In this document: positions 7,866 through 17,978 of the stretch, piece after piece
Layout: the number at the start of each line of letters is the position of its first letter
Numbering within the stretch: position 1 is the stretch's first letter
Source of the DNA: Bacteroidales bacterium
GTDB taxonomy: Bacteria > Bacteroidota > Bacteroidia > Bacteroidales > UBA932
Assembly (NCBI GenBank): GCA_011620605.1
Contig: WOYW01000010.1
Location: 1-64,000, forward strand
Length of the DNA: 64,000 nucleotides
Direction: 5' to 3'
The notes under the pieces: model-generated
The model's database searches: none
Told to the model about the DNA's origin: nothing
What the model saw: only the letters and a program-made list of their open reading frames with translations
Program-made: the position numbers and the translations under genes

Positions 7866-9094
7866 CAGGTATATAAAAAAAAATAATTCACCGCCATTTT
7901 ATTGTCGGGATGTTCGGTGATCATCCGGGCAAGCATATTGTCCAGGTTAGTGAAGTCAGAGGAAAAGTTACCGGTCGGCTGGTATTTACGCAAGGACCCG
8001 TAAAAAGGATGTGCACTGACCAGCTGCAGGTTGTGGGTTAAGGGCATGATCATTCGGGCGGGTTTTTTGTAGAACAACGTCTTATCCAACAGTCTTAAGT
8101 ATTTTTGAGCCACTGCCGTACGCCCTGCGATCAGATTCGTTTCCGCCATCTGTGCCAGCAGCAGGGCGTTTAACTGGCGGTCCGGGGCGGATTCCATGTA
8201 TTCATGAGACAAGCGCTGTGCTTCATTGATAAATCCCAGGTTAAACAGGGTCTCGGCAGAAAACAGTAAGCCCTCCCCGGTGTTGAAAATGGAAAGTGTC
8301 TGGGGACTCTGGGGAAAGGCAAACATACAATCTCCGGCCTGACCGGTTGCAGCCAGTGCCAGGTTCAACCCGTTGATGGTTAAAACATCCGCGGGCATCT
8401 TTTTGCGGGCCCGGGATATCACCTCATTCCAATGCCCTTTGTGAATGGAAAAATAACACCGCAATATATCTTCCCGGCCGGTATCGTGGATTCGCCAAAG
8501 AGAAAAGTATCCTGCCAGAAAAATAAAAAAGGATATCAGTACTGCAGATCGCGTTTTCCTGGCAGGGGGAAGGAATTTCAGGCATAGAATTACCAGAGCA
8601 AAAACAGCAGTTCCGCCCATGGTGTACCACAATAAAGGCAATGATATAAACCCCCATAACGCCCTAAACCCGGTATTGCGTATGTGCTTGTAAGCCAGTA
8701 CTGCCAGCAAAGCGGCAAGTAATGATACTAAACCGGTTATGGTATACTTAGTCAGGTCGGTTAACAGGCAGAGGTAGAAAAATGAAGGAATATATGATAG
8801 TCCGGAATGCTCCCGCGGTTTTTCAGATGCCACTTTTTGGACAAGGAACTGCAACGCCAGCAGCATGAAGGCTATGATCAGGGCACCCAGCCCGGGAAAA
8901 TGAAAAAACTGAACTATAAAACGGCTTAGGTAATTGGCCGTACCGCCGGGTTGCATGCACGTATCGGCCGCATAATCCCAGGTGAAGAGAAATAATTGCG
9001 TTCCCTCTGTAAACAAGAGGTGAAACTTCCCGAAAAAAGTAAAATAAATCCAAACAGACAGGAGGAAAAAGAGCTGTTGTATACGGGAACTCAT
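7865..9094 (-). CDS. DUF6057-family membrane protein, probably frameshifted at a T9 tract
   Basis: The N-terminal 250 residues contain about seven hydrophobic helices. A soluble TPR-like region follows (AETLFNLGFINEAQRLSHEYME, ALLLAQMAETNLIAGRTAVAQKYL). The pattern matches DUF6057, which in Bacteroidota usually sits next to a TolB-like gene, as here. The ORF stops right after a run of nine T (plus-strand A, 7875-7883). One extra T would carry the frame on as NYFFFIYLMLHKNSEAL into the next ORF, whose first residues look like the missing DUF6057 end. The protein is therefore probably truncated by a homopolymer indel, either a real mutation or a sequencing error. Function unknown. Confidence 0.7.
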   Translation of the reverse strand: MSSRIQQLFFLLSVWIYFTFFGKFHLLFTEGTQLFLFTWDYAADTCMQPGGTANYLSRFIVQFFHFPGLGALIIAFMLLALQFLVQKVASEKPREHSGLSYIPSFFYLCLLTDLTKYTITGLVSLLAALLAVLAYKHIRNTGFRALWGFISLPLLWYTMGGTAVFALVILCLKFLPPARKTRSAVLISFFIFLAGYFSLWRIHDTGREDILRCYFSIHKGHWNEVISRARKKMPADVLTINGLNLALAATGQAGDCMFAFPQSPQTLSIFNTGEGLLFSAETLFNLGFINEAQRLSHEYMESAPDRQLNALLLAQMAETNLIAGRTAVAQKYLRLLDKTLFYKKPARMIMPLTHNLQLVSAHPFYGSLRKYQPTGNFSSDFTNLDNMLARMITEHPDNKMAVNYFFLYT

Positions 9095-9102
9095 AAAATT
9101 CC

Positions 9103-9110
9103 TAACTTTG
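9103..9110 (+). promoter_or_regulatory. Putative -7 element of the asparaginase gene
   Basis: TAACTTTG lies 38 bp before the ATG at 9149. The nearest upstream TTG (9077-9079) is 23 bp away, longer than the preferred spacing. It is the only plausible site in the short divergent gap with DUF6057. Confidence 0.4.
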
Positions 9111-9148
9111 CTTTACCGGTAACAAATATAAATAATTTGAAGACGTTT

Positions 9149-10210
9149 ATGAAGAAATATATTCTCACAGTTCTTGGCATGCTGTGTCTTTCGCCTGTTT
9201 GGGGACAGGGACAGGTAACCAAACCGCGAATTACAATCATTGCAACGGGTGGGACCATTGCCGGCATAGCCGCTCCTCCTGCCGAAAACGCGTATACTCC
9301 GGCTCAATTGACTGTGGAAACTTTGATCAGGCAGGTTCCCCAAATCAATAACAAAGCTTCTGTAAAGGGTATTCAGTTGTGTAACATTGCCAGTCAGTAT
9401 ATGACCCCGCGAATTTGGATCCGGCTGGCCCGGGTAGTGGATTCGTTGTTTAGCGGTGATCATTGTGACGGAATAGTAGTGACTCACGGAACCGACACCA
9501 TGGAAGAAACTGCCTTCTTCCTGGACCTGGTCAATTCGCATGAAAATCCGGTGGTCTTTACAGGATCCATGAGACCGTCCAACAGTCCCGGAGCCGATGG
9601 TCCTGCAAATCTATACAACGCCGTTTGCCTGGCGGCAGATCGTGTAGCAGTTGGAAAAGGGGTGCTGGTGGTGATGAATGATCATATATTCTCAGCATCC
9701 GGGGTTACGAAAACCCATACAGTAAACCCACAGGCCTTTGAAAATCCGAATCGCGGGCCGATGGGTACCATCCGCGGGGGTATTGCTTCCCTTTACTATC
9801 CTTTGTGTGAAAAAAACGTAGTTGATGAAAGGTTTTCCATCAGGGAACTGGCCAATACAGATCTTCCCCGTGTTGACATCGTTTTGTCTTATGCCGGTGC
9901 AACTTCCCTGCTGTTTGATGCATTGGTTGAGAACGGAGCTGACGGTATTGTCATTGCCGGTGTCGGGCACGGGAATTACTCATATCAGATCGAAAACTCG
10001 GCAAAAAAGGCCGTTCAGAATGGGGTGGCTGTCGTACGGGCGACCAGGGTGCTGCAGGGCGGGGTTTCATCTGACACAGAGAATCCTTTTGAAGGACAGA
10101 TAGTCAGCAGATCGCTTTCTCCCCAGAAAGCAAGAATTCTGCTGATGCTTGCCTTGACCGTATCCCACGAACCTGACACAATACAGCGAATGTTTGATCA
10201 ATACCCCTGA
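9149..10210 (+). CDS. ansB: Type II L-asparaginase, exported
   Basis: A 353-residue enzyme hydrolysing L-asparagine to aspartate and ammonia, predicted periplasmic. The ATG at 9149 starts a clean signal peptide (MKKYILTVLGMLCLSPVWGQ); the listed start at 8996 would run back into the divergent gene. The first catalytic Thr is in IATGGTIAG and the second in VVTHGTDTMEETAFFL. FTGSMRPSNSPGADGPANLYNA matches the conserved core after it. The length is normal for the type II class. It is divergent from DUF6057 and convergent with DUF389, with 3 bp between stops. Confidence 0.93.
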   Translation: MKKYILTVLGMLCLSPVWGQGQVTKPRITIIATGGTIAGIAAPPAENAYTPAQLTVETLIRQVPQINNKASVKGIQLCNIASQYMTPRIWIRLARVVDSLFSGDHCDGIVVTHGTDTMEETAFFLDLVNSHENPVVFTGSMRPSNSPGADGPANLYNAVCLAADRVAVGKGVLVVMNDHIFSASGVTKTHTVNPQAFENPNRGPMGTIRGGIASLYYPLCEKNVVDERFSIRELANTDLPRVDIVLSYAGATSLLFDALVENGADGIVIAGVGHGNYSYQIENSAKKAVQNGVAVVRATRVLQGGVSSDTENPFEGQIVSRSLSPQKARILLMLALTVSHEPDTIQRMFDQYP

Positions 10211-10213
10211 ATA

Positions 10214-11569
10214 CTACTCGGCAATTAAACGCAGTTTTTGCGTGTCTATGCGGGTTTTCAGCCATTCCGACATCACCTGCAGTTGTTCCGCAGGCGGAAT
10301 GGAATCGAATTTCACTACGGCAATGGTCAGCGTGTCTTTTGCCTGATTGTCCATGGTAACATTAATTGCCTGTGAAATTGACAATTCACGTGCCAGAGGG
10401 TAGAGTACGTTCAATTCGTCTATCAACTCACTACTCAGGGCTTCGAAATACCGGTACCGGTCCAGGTTGGTGCTGAGCGTATCTATGATCTCCTGTTGAG
10501 CGCGTATACGTTCTTCGCTTTTTTCATAAAAATCTTCCAGTACGGAAGAACGTATGGCATTAAGGTCCACCCTTTCGTTACCTCCCTGTACCACGGTCAG
10601 CCGGCTGTTTGCCAGTCTTTGAAAGCGGTTCATCTGGCTGCGTGCAACCGACAGGGCGTCCTCCGGCACCTCCCGGCCTATGAGCATAACATCTATCGTT
10701 TTGTTCTTATAGGATATGTTGCGGCTTATGATCTGGGTGTCGGGGAATACCAAAGCTTTATCAATATACTGATTGGCTTCATTTTCGTAAATTGAGGAAC
10801 GGACAATGTCAAAGGTAAGTAACAATGCCGGGATCATGGTAATTATAACAATGGCAAGGATAGAACGCTTTACGGCTCTTTCCCGTTTTTTTTCACGAAA
10901 TACCTTATGTTCGTATCCTCTGATCCGTGTTCCGACGAATGTCGCGGACACGATGAAAACTGTATTTATGAAATACAAATAAAAAGCACCCAGGAAAAAG
11001 CGCATACTTCCCGTTGCGATCCCGAATCCGGCCGTACAAAGAGGAGGCATCAGGGCTGTCGCTATCGCAACACCGGGAATGACATTACCTTTGTCTTTGG
11101 TTGACAGGGCAATAAATCCGGCCAGACCCCCCATCAGGGCAATGAATACATCGTAAATTGTCGGTGATGTTCTGGCAAGTAATTCTGACTGGGGTTGATC
11201 AAACGGAGATAAAACAAAAAACAGGGCAGCTGTCAAAATGCTGATCAAGGTAGCTACAGCGTAACTTCTAAGGGATTTTTTTAGCAATTCCAGGTCGTTA
11301 ATACCCAGGGCCAGGCCCATCCCTATGAGTGGTCCCATCAGCGGGGAGATAAGCATGGCTCCAATGACAACTGCCGACGAGTTGATGTTCAGCCCAAGAG
11401 AAGCTATTAGTATGGCAAAGATCAGGATCCAGAGATTGGCGCCCTTAAATTCTACACCGCCCCGGATATTGGCGATGGTCTCCAGTTCGTTTTCTTTATC
11501 TCTTCTCAGGTAAAAATAATACCTGAGAAACCTGATAAAGGAAGGGTTGCGGCTTTCTTCGTTGTCCAT
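10214..11569 (-). CDS. DUF389-family membrane protein
   Basis: A 451-residue protein. Residues about 45-240 form the DUF389 core of about six helices with the Gly-rich sequences NINSSAVVIGAMLISPLMGPLIGMGLALG and GVAIATALMPPLCTAGFGIATG. About 200 soluble residues with a coiled-coil-like part follow (EKSEERIRAQQEIIDTLSTNLDRYRYFEAL). DUF389 proteins are conserved in Bacteroidota but have no settled function. It lies 20 bp after metG on the same strand and may be the last gene of the trpS-dnaG-metG transcript. Confidence 0.85.
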   Translation of the reverse strand: MDNEESRNPSFIRFLRYYFYLRRDKENELETIANIRGGVEFKGANLWILIFAILIASLGLNINSSAVVIGAMLISPLMGPLIGMGLALGINDLELLKKSLRSYAVATLISILTAALFFVLSPFDQPQSELLARTSPTIYDVFIALMGGLAGFIALSTKDKGNVIPGVAIATALMPPLCTAGFGIATGSMRFFLGAFYLYFINTVFIVSATFVGTRIRGYEHKVFREKKRERAVKRSILAIVIITMIPALLLTFDIVRSSIYENEANQYIDKALVFPDTQIISRNISYKNKTIDVMLIGREVPEDALSVARSQMNRFQRLANSRLTVVQGGNERVDLNAIRSSVLEDFYEKSEERIRAQQEIIDTLSTNLDRYRYFEALSSELIDELNVLYPLARELSISQAINVTMDNQAKDTLTIAVVKFDSIPPAEQLQVMSEWLKTRIDTQKLRLIAE

Positions 11570-11589
11570 ATGATAATTATGAAAGAAAA

Positions 11590-13614
11590 CTAACCTATAA
11601 CGGCTCCGTTACCGATCCCTTCCAGGGGAGCGACCAGGCGCATGGCACCGTCCGGCTCTTTGGCCATCAGGATCATTCCTTGAGATTCTATACCCCTGAT
11701 CTTCCTTGGTAACAGGTTGGCAAGTAAACAGATCTGCCGTCCCGTCATTTCTTCCGGCCGGTAATATTCTGCTATGCCGGATACGATCACTCGTTGGTCC
11801 AGTCCCGTATCAATGGTAAGCTTTAACAATTTGTCAGTCTTGGGCACCTTTTCTGCCTGCAGGACAGTTGCAACACGGATGTCCATTTTTGAAAAATCGT
11901 CTATTGTACATGAAGGCAATGCGGGAACAATTTCCTTTTTAACCGGTTTTTTCAATTTAGCCACCTGTGTTTCAACTTCCGCATCTTCAATTTTGCGGAA
12001 TAACAACACGGGTTCGTTCAAAGTATGTCCGGCCGCCAGGAGGTCTCTTTCACCGAAAGAGGACCAGGGCAATTGCTCCGGAATGTTCAGGATCTTTCTG
12101 AGTTTATCTGTTGTAAAAGGAAGGAACGGTTCCAGGGCTATGGTCAGGCAGGCACAGATCTGTAATGATATGTTCAGGATCGTACCAACGCGTTCCATGT
12201 CGGTTTTGGCCACTTTCCAGGGTTCTGTATCGGCCAGGTACTTGTTTCCCAGCCGGGCCAGGTTCATGGCTTCCTTAAGTGAGTCTCGGAAACGGTAATG
12301 TTCCAAATGATCTTCCAACGCTTTTTTGATCCCCGGAATCATCTCCGTTATTTCTGAATCAAATGCAGTCATTCTGGCTTTTTGAGGTACGGCCCCATTG
12401 AAATATTTGTGCGTTAGTACAACGGCCCTGTTTACAAAATTACCCAGGATGGCCACCAGTTCATTGTTGTTCCTGGCCTGAAATTCTTTCCACGTGAAAT
12501 CGTTGTCCTTTGTTTCAGGTGTGGTGGCACAAAGGGTATAACGCAGGACATCCTGCTGATCCGGGAATTCATCCAGGTATTCATGAAGCCAGACAGCCCA
12601 GTTACGTGAAGTGGAGATCTTCTCGCCTTCCAGGTTTAAAAATTCGTTGGCAGGAACGTTCTCGGGCAGGATATATCCTCCGTGGGCTTTGAGCATGGAA
12701 GGAAAAACAATGCAATGGAACACAATATTGTCTTTTCCTATGAAATGGACCATTTTGGTATCTTCGCTCTTCCACCATGTTTCCCAGGAGTCAGGATACA
12801 ACTCTATGGTGTTGGATATGTAACCAATAGGAGCATCAAACCATACATACAGGACTTTTCCTTCGGCCCCTTCAACGGGCACCGGAACGCCCCAGTCCAG
12901 GTCACGGCTGACCGCCCTTGGTTGCAACCCGTTGTCAAGCCACGATTTGCATTGTCCGTAAACATTGGGCTTCCATTCTTTATGATTTTCCAGTATCCAT
13001 TCCTTAAGCCAGGGTTCATATTGGTCCAGGGGCAAGTACCAGTGTTTGGTCTTTCGCTTTTCAGGAATGCTCCCGCTTATTGAGGAATGAGGGTTGATCA
13101 GTTCATCGGGAGACAAGGTGGATCCGCATTTCTCACACTGGTCGCCGTATGCCTCGGGATGTCCGCAGCGGGGACAGGTTCCCACTATATACCTGTCTGC
13201 CAGAAAGGCTTTGGCTTCCGGGTCGTAATATTGCTCCGTTTCTTTTTCTAAAAACTTTCCTTCGTCGTATAATTTTTTAAAAAACTCCGAAGCCGTTTTA
13301 TGGTGAATTTTTGAAGTCGTACGGGAATAGACATCGAATGAGATCCCCAGTCGCAGGAACGATTCTTTGATTAGTGTATGGTATTTATCCACAATATCCT
13401 GCGGTGTAATTCCCAGCTGTCTTGCTTTTATGGTAATGGGAACCCCGTGTTCATCCGAACCGCCCACAAAGCAGACATTACGTCCGCGAAGACGCATGTA
13501 CCTCGCATATATATCTGCCGGAACGTATACGCCGGCAAGGTGTCCAATGTGAATGGGGCCGTTGGCGTAAGGCAGGGCCGAAGTGATCAGGTAACGTTTG
13601 TATTCTTTCTGCAT
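11590..13614 (-). CDS. metG: Methionyl-tRNA synthetase with C-terminal tRNA-binding domain
   Basis: A 674-residue class I enzyme charging tRNA-Met. It starts [28 protein letters not shown], with the HIGH motif as HIGH. The zinc knuckle [18 protein letters not shown] belongs to the connective peptide. The KMSKS motif is present as KISTS in [13 protein letters not shown]. An anticodon-binding helical domain follows, and the last 110 residues ([26 protein letters not shown]) are a Trbp111-like tRNA-binding domain used in dimeric MetRS. The length is typical. It lies 21 bp after dnaG and 20 bp before DUF389. Confidence 0.97.
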   Translation of the reverse strand: MQKEYKRYLITSALPYANGPIHIGHLAGVYVPADIYARYMRLRGRNVCFVGGSDEHGVPITIKARQLGITPQDIVDKYHTLIKESFLRLGISFDVYSRTTSKIHHKTASEFFKKLYDEGKFLEKETEQYYDPEAKAFLADRYIVGTCPRCGHPEAYGDQCEKCGSTLSPDELINPHSSISGSIPEKRKTKHWYLPLDQYEPWLKEWILENHKEWKPNVYGQCKSWLDNGLQPRAVSRDLDWGVPVPVEGAEGKVLYVWFDAPIGYISNTIELYPDSWETWWKSEDTKMVHFIGKDNIVFHCIVFPSMLKAHGGYILPENVPANEFLNLEGEKISTSRNWAVWLHEYLDEFPDQQDVLRYTLCATTPETKDNDFTWKEFQARNNNELVAILGNFVNRAVVLTHKYFNGAVPQKARMTAFDSEITEMIPGIKKALEDHLEHYRFRDSLKEAMNLARLGNKYLADTEPWKVAKTDMERVGTILNISLQICACLTIALEPFLPFTTDKLRKILNIPEQLPWSSFGERDLLAAGHTLNEPVLLFRKIEDAEVETQVAKLKKPVKKEIVPALPSCTIDDFSKMDIRVATVLQAEKVPKTDKLLKLTIDTGLDQRVIVSGIAEYYRPEEMTGRQICLLANLLPRKIRGIESQGMILMAKEPDGAMRLVAPLEGIGNGAVIG

Positions 13615-13635
13615 AACGGTGTATCGGTTTTATTT

Positions 13636-15555
13636 TTAAAGTCGGTTCAATTCTTTGGCAAAAGAATTTCTCACATCCATCATGACCATAAGGTCTTTCA
13701 TGATCTTTTGAATTTTTTCTTCTTCTCCCAGCATTTGTGCCTGCTGTAGGTCACGTGTCAGTTGGGAACAGGTTCCGGAAACGATGTTCAGTTTGTAAAC
13801 CAGCACTGATTTAGTCACATGCTCTTTCAGCAGTGATTCTTCCAGGGGGAGGCTGTCCCTGAGAACTTTCAGGTTAATGGGATGGGGATTGTTCAACAGG
13901 TCCAGTATGTGTTGGGATATGTCAGGGTCCGAATGATTTATAAAATGTTTTCTGCGGGACATGTCGTCACCGCTGAGACCTTTGTATTCTTTGTATATCC
14001 GGGCATAAAAGGGATCCTGGAACTCGAGTTCATCCTCTGCCAATGCATTTTCAATATAATCAGACACGGAAACGTCATCCATGGAGGTCTGTCCGAATTT
14101 TATCAGGTAATACAGGATATCCTTTTCACACCGGCTCAGATCGTCCTTTCCGGGGGCAACAGGTTGCGCCTGCGATTCTTCTTCCGGAACCTGGACCGGC
14201 CTGATACCGGGCCTGGCGGAATAGCCTTCCTGTTCTTTTCTTTTTTTACGGATCCGGGTAACTTCACGTGTCAGTATCACTTCTTCAATATCCAGGTGAC
14301 GGCTGCATTCTTCAATATAGACCGTTCTGGTGATCGCGTCGGGCACAACGGCAATACTTGCGATGACCTCCCGGATCAGGGACGACCTTTTTAGGGGGTC
14401 TTTCATTTCCCCTGCCAGCAGCGCGATCTTGAAATGGATAAAGTCTGTCTCGTTAGTTTCAAGGAAATCAATCGTTTCACGGGCGTTGTGAGAACGGGCA
14501 TATGAATCCGGATCTTCCCCTTCCGGGAATCTTACCACTTTGACTTGTAATCCTTCTTCCAGCAGCATATCTATGCCTCTCAGGGATGCCTTGATCCCGG
14601 CATCGTCTCCGTCGTAAAGAACAGTTACCTGCTGGGTAAACCTTTTTATAAGACGTATCTGTTCTACTGTAAGGGAAGTCCCTGAAGAGGCCACTACATT
14701 CCGGATCCCTGCCTGGAAGAGTGAGATGACGTCTGTATATCCTTCTACCAAATAGCATTTTTGCAATTTGGATATGTGTTGCTTGGCAAAATAGATACCG
14801 TACATCGACCGGCTTTTGTTATATATCTCACTTTCGGGAGAATTCAGATACTTAGCTGTCTGTTTGTCGTTTCTCAGGGTCCTTCCGCCAAAACCTATGA
14901 TCCGGCCGCTAAGGGAATGAATGGGAAACATGACCCGATCCTGGAAACGATCATGCAATACTTCCGGTTTATTGTCCTGTGCAGGATAGTGTATGGACAG
15001 CCCGGTGGCTGTGAGCAGATCCTGTTTATATCCCGCCTCCAGAGCAGCCCGGGTGAACACATTTTTCCCCGGAGGAGCAAAACCCAGTTGAAACTGATGG
15101 ATAACGGCTTCTGTTAAACCCCGTTCCTGAAGGTAACTCAATCCTACGTCACGTCCGGTGGGTTCTTTCCACAGGTATTGGGAATAAAATTCCTGGGCGT
15201 ATCCGTTAACAACCATCATGCTGTCTCGTCTTAGCCGGGTTTCCGCCTCGCCGGGAGTTTCTTCCCTATCATGTATGGGAATGTTGAATTTATTACCCAG
15301 GAATTTCAATGCCTCCACGTAGGAAAGCTGTTCGTGTTCCATAATAAAACGGACAACGTTCCCCGCTTTTCCACATCCAAAACATTTGAATATTCCCTTG
15401 GACGGCGAAACAGTGAATGAGGGTGTTTTTTCATTGTGAAAAGGACAACAGGCAACGTAATTGGCCCCACGCCGTTTCAAATTGACGTATTCTCCTATTA
15501 CTGTCTCTATAGGAGCCACTTCCAATATACGTTCTATGGTGGCCTGATCTATCAT
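13636..15555 (-). CDS. dnaG: DNA primase DnaG
   Basis: A 639-residue replicative primase making RNA primers at the fork. The N-terminal CHC2 zinc ribbon is CCPFHNEKTPSFTVSPSKG with FKCFGCGKAGN, followed by the RNA-polymerase core. The TOPRIM domain has LVEGYTDVISL and VLYDGDDAG, the acidic metal-binding residues. The C-terminal 150 residues would be the DnaB-binding helical domain. The ATG overlaps the trpS stop by one base (TGATG), indicating translational coupling. The usual rpsU-dnaG-rpoD order is absent. Confidence 0.96.
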   Translation of the reverse strand: MIDQATIERILEVAPIETVIGEYVNLKRRGANYVACCPFHNEKTPSFTVSPSKGIFKCFGCGKAGNVVRFIMEHEQLSYVEALKFLGNKFNIPIHDREETPGEAETRLRRDSMMVVNGYAQEFYSQYLWKEPTGRDVGLSYLQERGLTEAVIHQFQLGFAPPGKNVFTRAALEAGYKQDLLTATGLSIHYPAQDNKPEVLHDRFQDRVMFPIHSLSGRIIGFGGRTLRNDKQTAKYLNSPESEIYNKSRSMYGIYFAKQHISKLQKCYLVEGYTDVISLFQAGIRNVVASSGTSLTVEQIRLIKRFTQQVTVLYDGDDAGIKASLRGIDMLLEEGLQVKVVRFPEGEDPDSYARSHNARETIDFLETNETDFIHFKIALLAGEMKDPLKRSSLIREVIASIAVVPDAITRTVYIEECSRHLDIEEVILTREVTRIRKKRKEQEGYSARPGIRPVQVPEEESQAQPVAPGKDDLSRCEKDILYYLIKFGQTSMDDVSVSDYIENALAEDELEFQDPFYARIYKEYKGLSGDDMSRRKHFINHSDPDISQHILDLLNNPHPINLKVLRDSLPLEESLLKEHVTKSVLVYKLNIVSGTCSQLTRDLQQAQMLGEEEKIQKIMKDLMVMMDVRNSFAKELNRL

Positions 15556-16544
15556 CAGAATGCTTTGAATCCTACTGCTTCACGAACCAGTGTCATAGTA
15601 GCCTGTGCTGATGCCCTTGCTTCTGCAGTCCCTTTTTCTATGACACACTTCAAATAAGCGTCGTCGTGATATATTTCTTCAATTTTTTCCTTTATGGGTA
15701 AAGTGTGTTTGCAGATATCGGCGGCAAGCTGTTTTTTCAGGTCTCCGTAACGGATCGTGCAGTTGTTGTATTGATCTTTGAAATATGCTACCGTCTGAGG
15801 TTCCGATACTACTGAAAGAATGGTGAACAGGTTGGCGATTTCCTGGCTCATGGGACTTCCGGGAGTTGTGGGACCGTTGTCGGTTACTGCCCGCATTACT
15901 TTTTTTGTGATTGTCTTTTGATCGTCAACCAGGTATATGCCGTTGCCTTCGCTTTTTCCCATTTTTCCCGATCCGTCCAACCCAGGGATCTTGACAAGGT
16001 TCCCTCCGAAGTTGTAGGCTTCCGGTTCCGGAAAGACGTTTGTATCGTATACTTTGTTGAATCTTCGTGCCAGCAGGCGGGTGATCTCCAGATGCTGTTC
16101 CTGGTCTTTCCCCACGGGGACCCAGTCGGCCCGGTGAATGAGTATATCGGCCGCCATCAGGACCGGGTAAGTTAACAGGCCTGCGTTAACATTCCGGGGG
16201 TTTTGCCTGACTTTGTCTTTAAACGATGCCGTACGCTCTAGTTCTCCTTTGTAGGTTAACATGTTTAACAGCACAAACAATTCACTGACCTCGGGAACAC
16301 TGCTTTGCACGAACAAAGTGGATTTTTCCGGATCCAGACCGGAAGCCAGGTACTCGGAAAGGATGATTCGGACATTGGAATGAAAATCATCCGGTTTGGG
16401 ATGCGTGGTCAGGGAATGCAGATCGGCAATAAAAAAGTAACATTTGGCCTGGTGCTGCAATTGGGTGAAATTCCGGAGTGCTCCAAAATAATTACCCAGG
16501 TGCAGATGGCCGGTGGAACGTATGCCGCTCAGAACTGTTTTCAT
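15555..16544 (-). CDS. trpS: Tryptophanyl-tRNA synthetase
   Basis: A 329-residue class I enzyme of normal length charging tRNA-Trp. MKTVLSGIRSTGHLHLGNYFGALRN contains the HIGH-type motif as HLGN. KMGKSEGNGIYL is the KMSKS loop, and LIHRADWVPVGKDQEQHLEI is the conserved Trp/ATP-site segment. It is the first gene of the trpS-dnaG-metG-DUF389 run; the 81-bp gap to aroA must hold the divergent promoters. No T-box or trp leader was seen. Confidence 0.96.
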   Translation of the reverse strand: MKTVLSGIRSTGHLHLGNYFGALRNFTQLQHQAKCYFFIADLHSLTTHPKPDDFHSNVRIILSEYLASGLDPEKSTLFVQSSVPEVSELFVLLNMLTYKGELERTASFKDKVRQNPRNVNAGLLTYPVLMAADILIHRADWVPVGKDQEQHLEITRLLARRFNKVYDTNVFPEPEAYNFGGNLVKIPGLDGSGKMGKSEGNGIYLVDDQKTITKKVMRAVTDNGPTTPGSPMSQEIANLFTILSVVSEPQTVAYFKDQYNNCTIRYGDLKKQLAADICKHTLPIKEKIEEIYHDDAYLKCVIEKGTAEARASAQATMTLVREAVGFKAF

Positions 16545-16599
16545 AAGGATGGGAGGTTCAAAATTCAGCTCACAAAGTTAGTCTTTTTTAGGTAAATGT

Positions 16600-16607
16600 T
16601 ATCTTTG
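16600..16607 (+). promoter_or_regulatory. Putative -7 element of the aroA-aroC operon
   Basis: TATCTTTG lies 18 bp before the aroA ATG. The -33 position has only TTA (16578-16580) at 19 bp spacing, so the promoter is partial. Confidence 0.5.
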
Positions 16608-16625
16608 TATATCTATACTTGAGAC

Positions 16626-17978
16626 ATGATTACAATATCAAAAGGTCGTTTGAAGGGAAAGGTCTCCTTGCCTCCGTCTAAAAGCATGAGTATAAGGGCG
16701 TTAGCCGCCATTTTCCTAGCCGGGCGGGAAACTTCCCTGAAAGGAGCCTGGCCAAAAGACGGGACTCAGGTTTGTGAAGACGTTCAGGCTGCATACCGGG
16801 TGGTACGCTCTGTGGGACCTCAGTTTGCAAAAGAAGATATCTGGCCGCATGCCGCTCCTCCCGGCAGGGACCATACCCGAAGGCAGCTGGATTGCGGGGA
16901 ATCGGCCCTGGCTTTGAGAATGTTTGCTCCCATTCTGGCCTTGTCCTCTTACATCTATTGTTTACGGGGCCGAACCACACTTATAACAAGACCCATAGAT
17001 TTTGTGATAGAAGGGTTGCGGGAACTCGGATGCTGGTGTGAAAGCCTGAACACCTTGCCCACCTTGTCTATCATGGAGAATTTAAAAGAAACGGGGCGGT
17101 GGGAGACACGGGATCAGTCACTCAGCCTATCCCGTCCCATATTATTGGTTCAAGGTCCTTTACGCGGAGGAAAATACAAAATCAACGCAGGGGGAAGTTC
17201 CCAGTTTTTGAGCGGGTTACTGATGGCTCTGCCCCTGGCTGAAAAAGATTCCATCCTGGAAGTGGAGCACCTGGCCAGTCAACCTTATATTGACCTGACA
17301 CTGGATGTTATGGAGTCCTTCGGAGTTCGGGCTACTCACGACAATTACAAAGTATTCCATATACCCGGCCGACAAACCTACCGGGCCAAAAAGATTGCCA
17401 TAGAAGGAGACTGGAGCGGAGGGGCTAACTTTATTGTAGGTGCGATACTGTTTGGAGATCTGAGGATCAGTCCCCTGTGGAAAAACAGTTTACAAGCCGA
17501 TAAGGCCATCCTGGAAGCCATAGGGAAAGCCGGCGGATCGTGGGCATGGGGAGCAGGCAGTCAATTGAAAGTCTATAAAACAGATAATTTGCATGGATTT
17601 GAATTTGATGCCAGTAAATGCCCCGACCTGTTTCCCCCGTTGGTGGCACTGGCCGTACATTGCAGCGGAACCACGAGCCTTCACGGAATTGACCGGCTGT
17701 TCCACAAGGAATCAAACCGTGCGCTGGCCTTACTGGAAGAATATTCAAAGGTAGGGGCCAATATCAAGCTGGAAGGCAACAATATGATCATACAAGGAGG
17801 GGTCTTGCCCGGGGGAGCTTCCATTTCTGCCCGGGGAGACAACCGCATAGCCATGTCGCTGGCAATTGCTGCCCTTGGTGCTGAAAAGCCCATTGAAATA
17901 GAGGGCAAGCACACAGTTTCAAAATCATTCCCCGATTTCTGGGTGGAATTGGAAAAAGTAACAAAACCTGTAGAATGA
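16626..17978 (+). CDS. aroA: 3-phosphoshikimate 1-carboxyvinyltransferase (EPSP synthase)
   Basis: A 450-residue enzyme of the shikimate pathway joining phosphoenolpyruvate to shikimate 3-phosphate. SLPPSKSMSIRALA is the N-terminal phosphate-binding motif. CGESALALRMFAPI corresponds to the GNAGTAMR segment, and GGSSQFLSGLLMALPL to the SSQF substrate loop. The catalytic Asp and Glu are present in KCPDLFPP and HKESNRAL, and GDNRIAMSLAIAA is the C-terminal motif. It is somewhat longer than the usual 410-430 residues and belongs to the Bacteroidota branch. It overlaps aroC by 4 bp (ATGA). Confidence 0.93.
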   Translation: MITISKGRLKGKVSLPPSKSMSIRALAAIFLAGRETSLKGAWPKDGTQVCEDVQAAYRVVRSVGPQFAKEDIWPHAAPPGRDHTRRQLDCGESALALRMFAPILALSSYIYCLRGRTTLITRPIDFVIEGLRELGCWCESLNTLPTLSIMENLKETGRWETRDQSLSLSRPILLVQGPLRGGKYKINAGGSSQFLSGLLMALPLAEKDSILEVEHLASQPYIDLTLDVMESFGVRATHDNYKVFHIPGRQTYRAKKIAIEGDWSGGANFIVGAILFGDLRISPLWKNSLQADKAILEAIGKAGGSWAWGAGSQLKVYKTDNLHGFEFDASKCPDLFPPLVALAVHCSGTTSLHGIDRLFHKESNRALALLEEYSKVGANIKLEGNNMIIQGGVLPGGASISARGDNRIAMSLAIAALGAEKPIEIEGKHTVSKSFPDFWVELEKVTKPVE

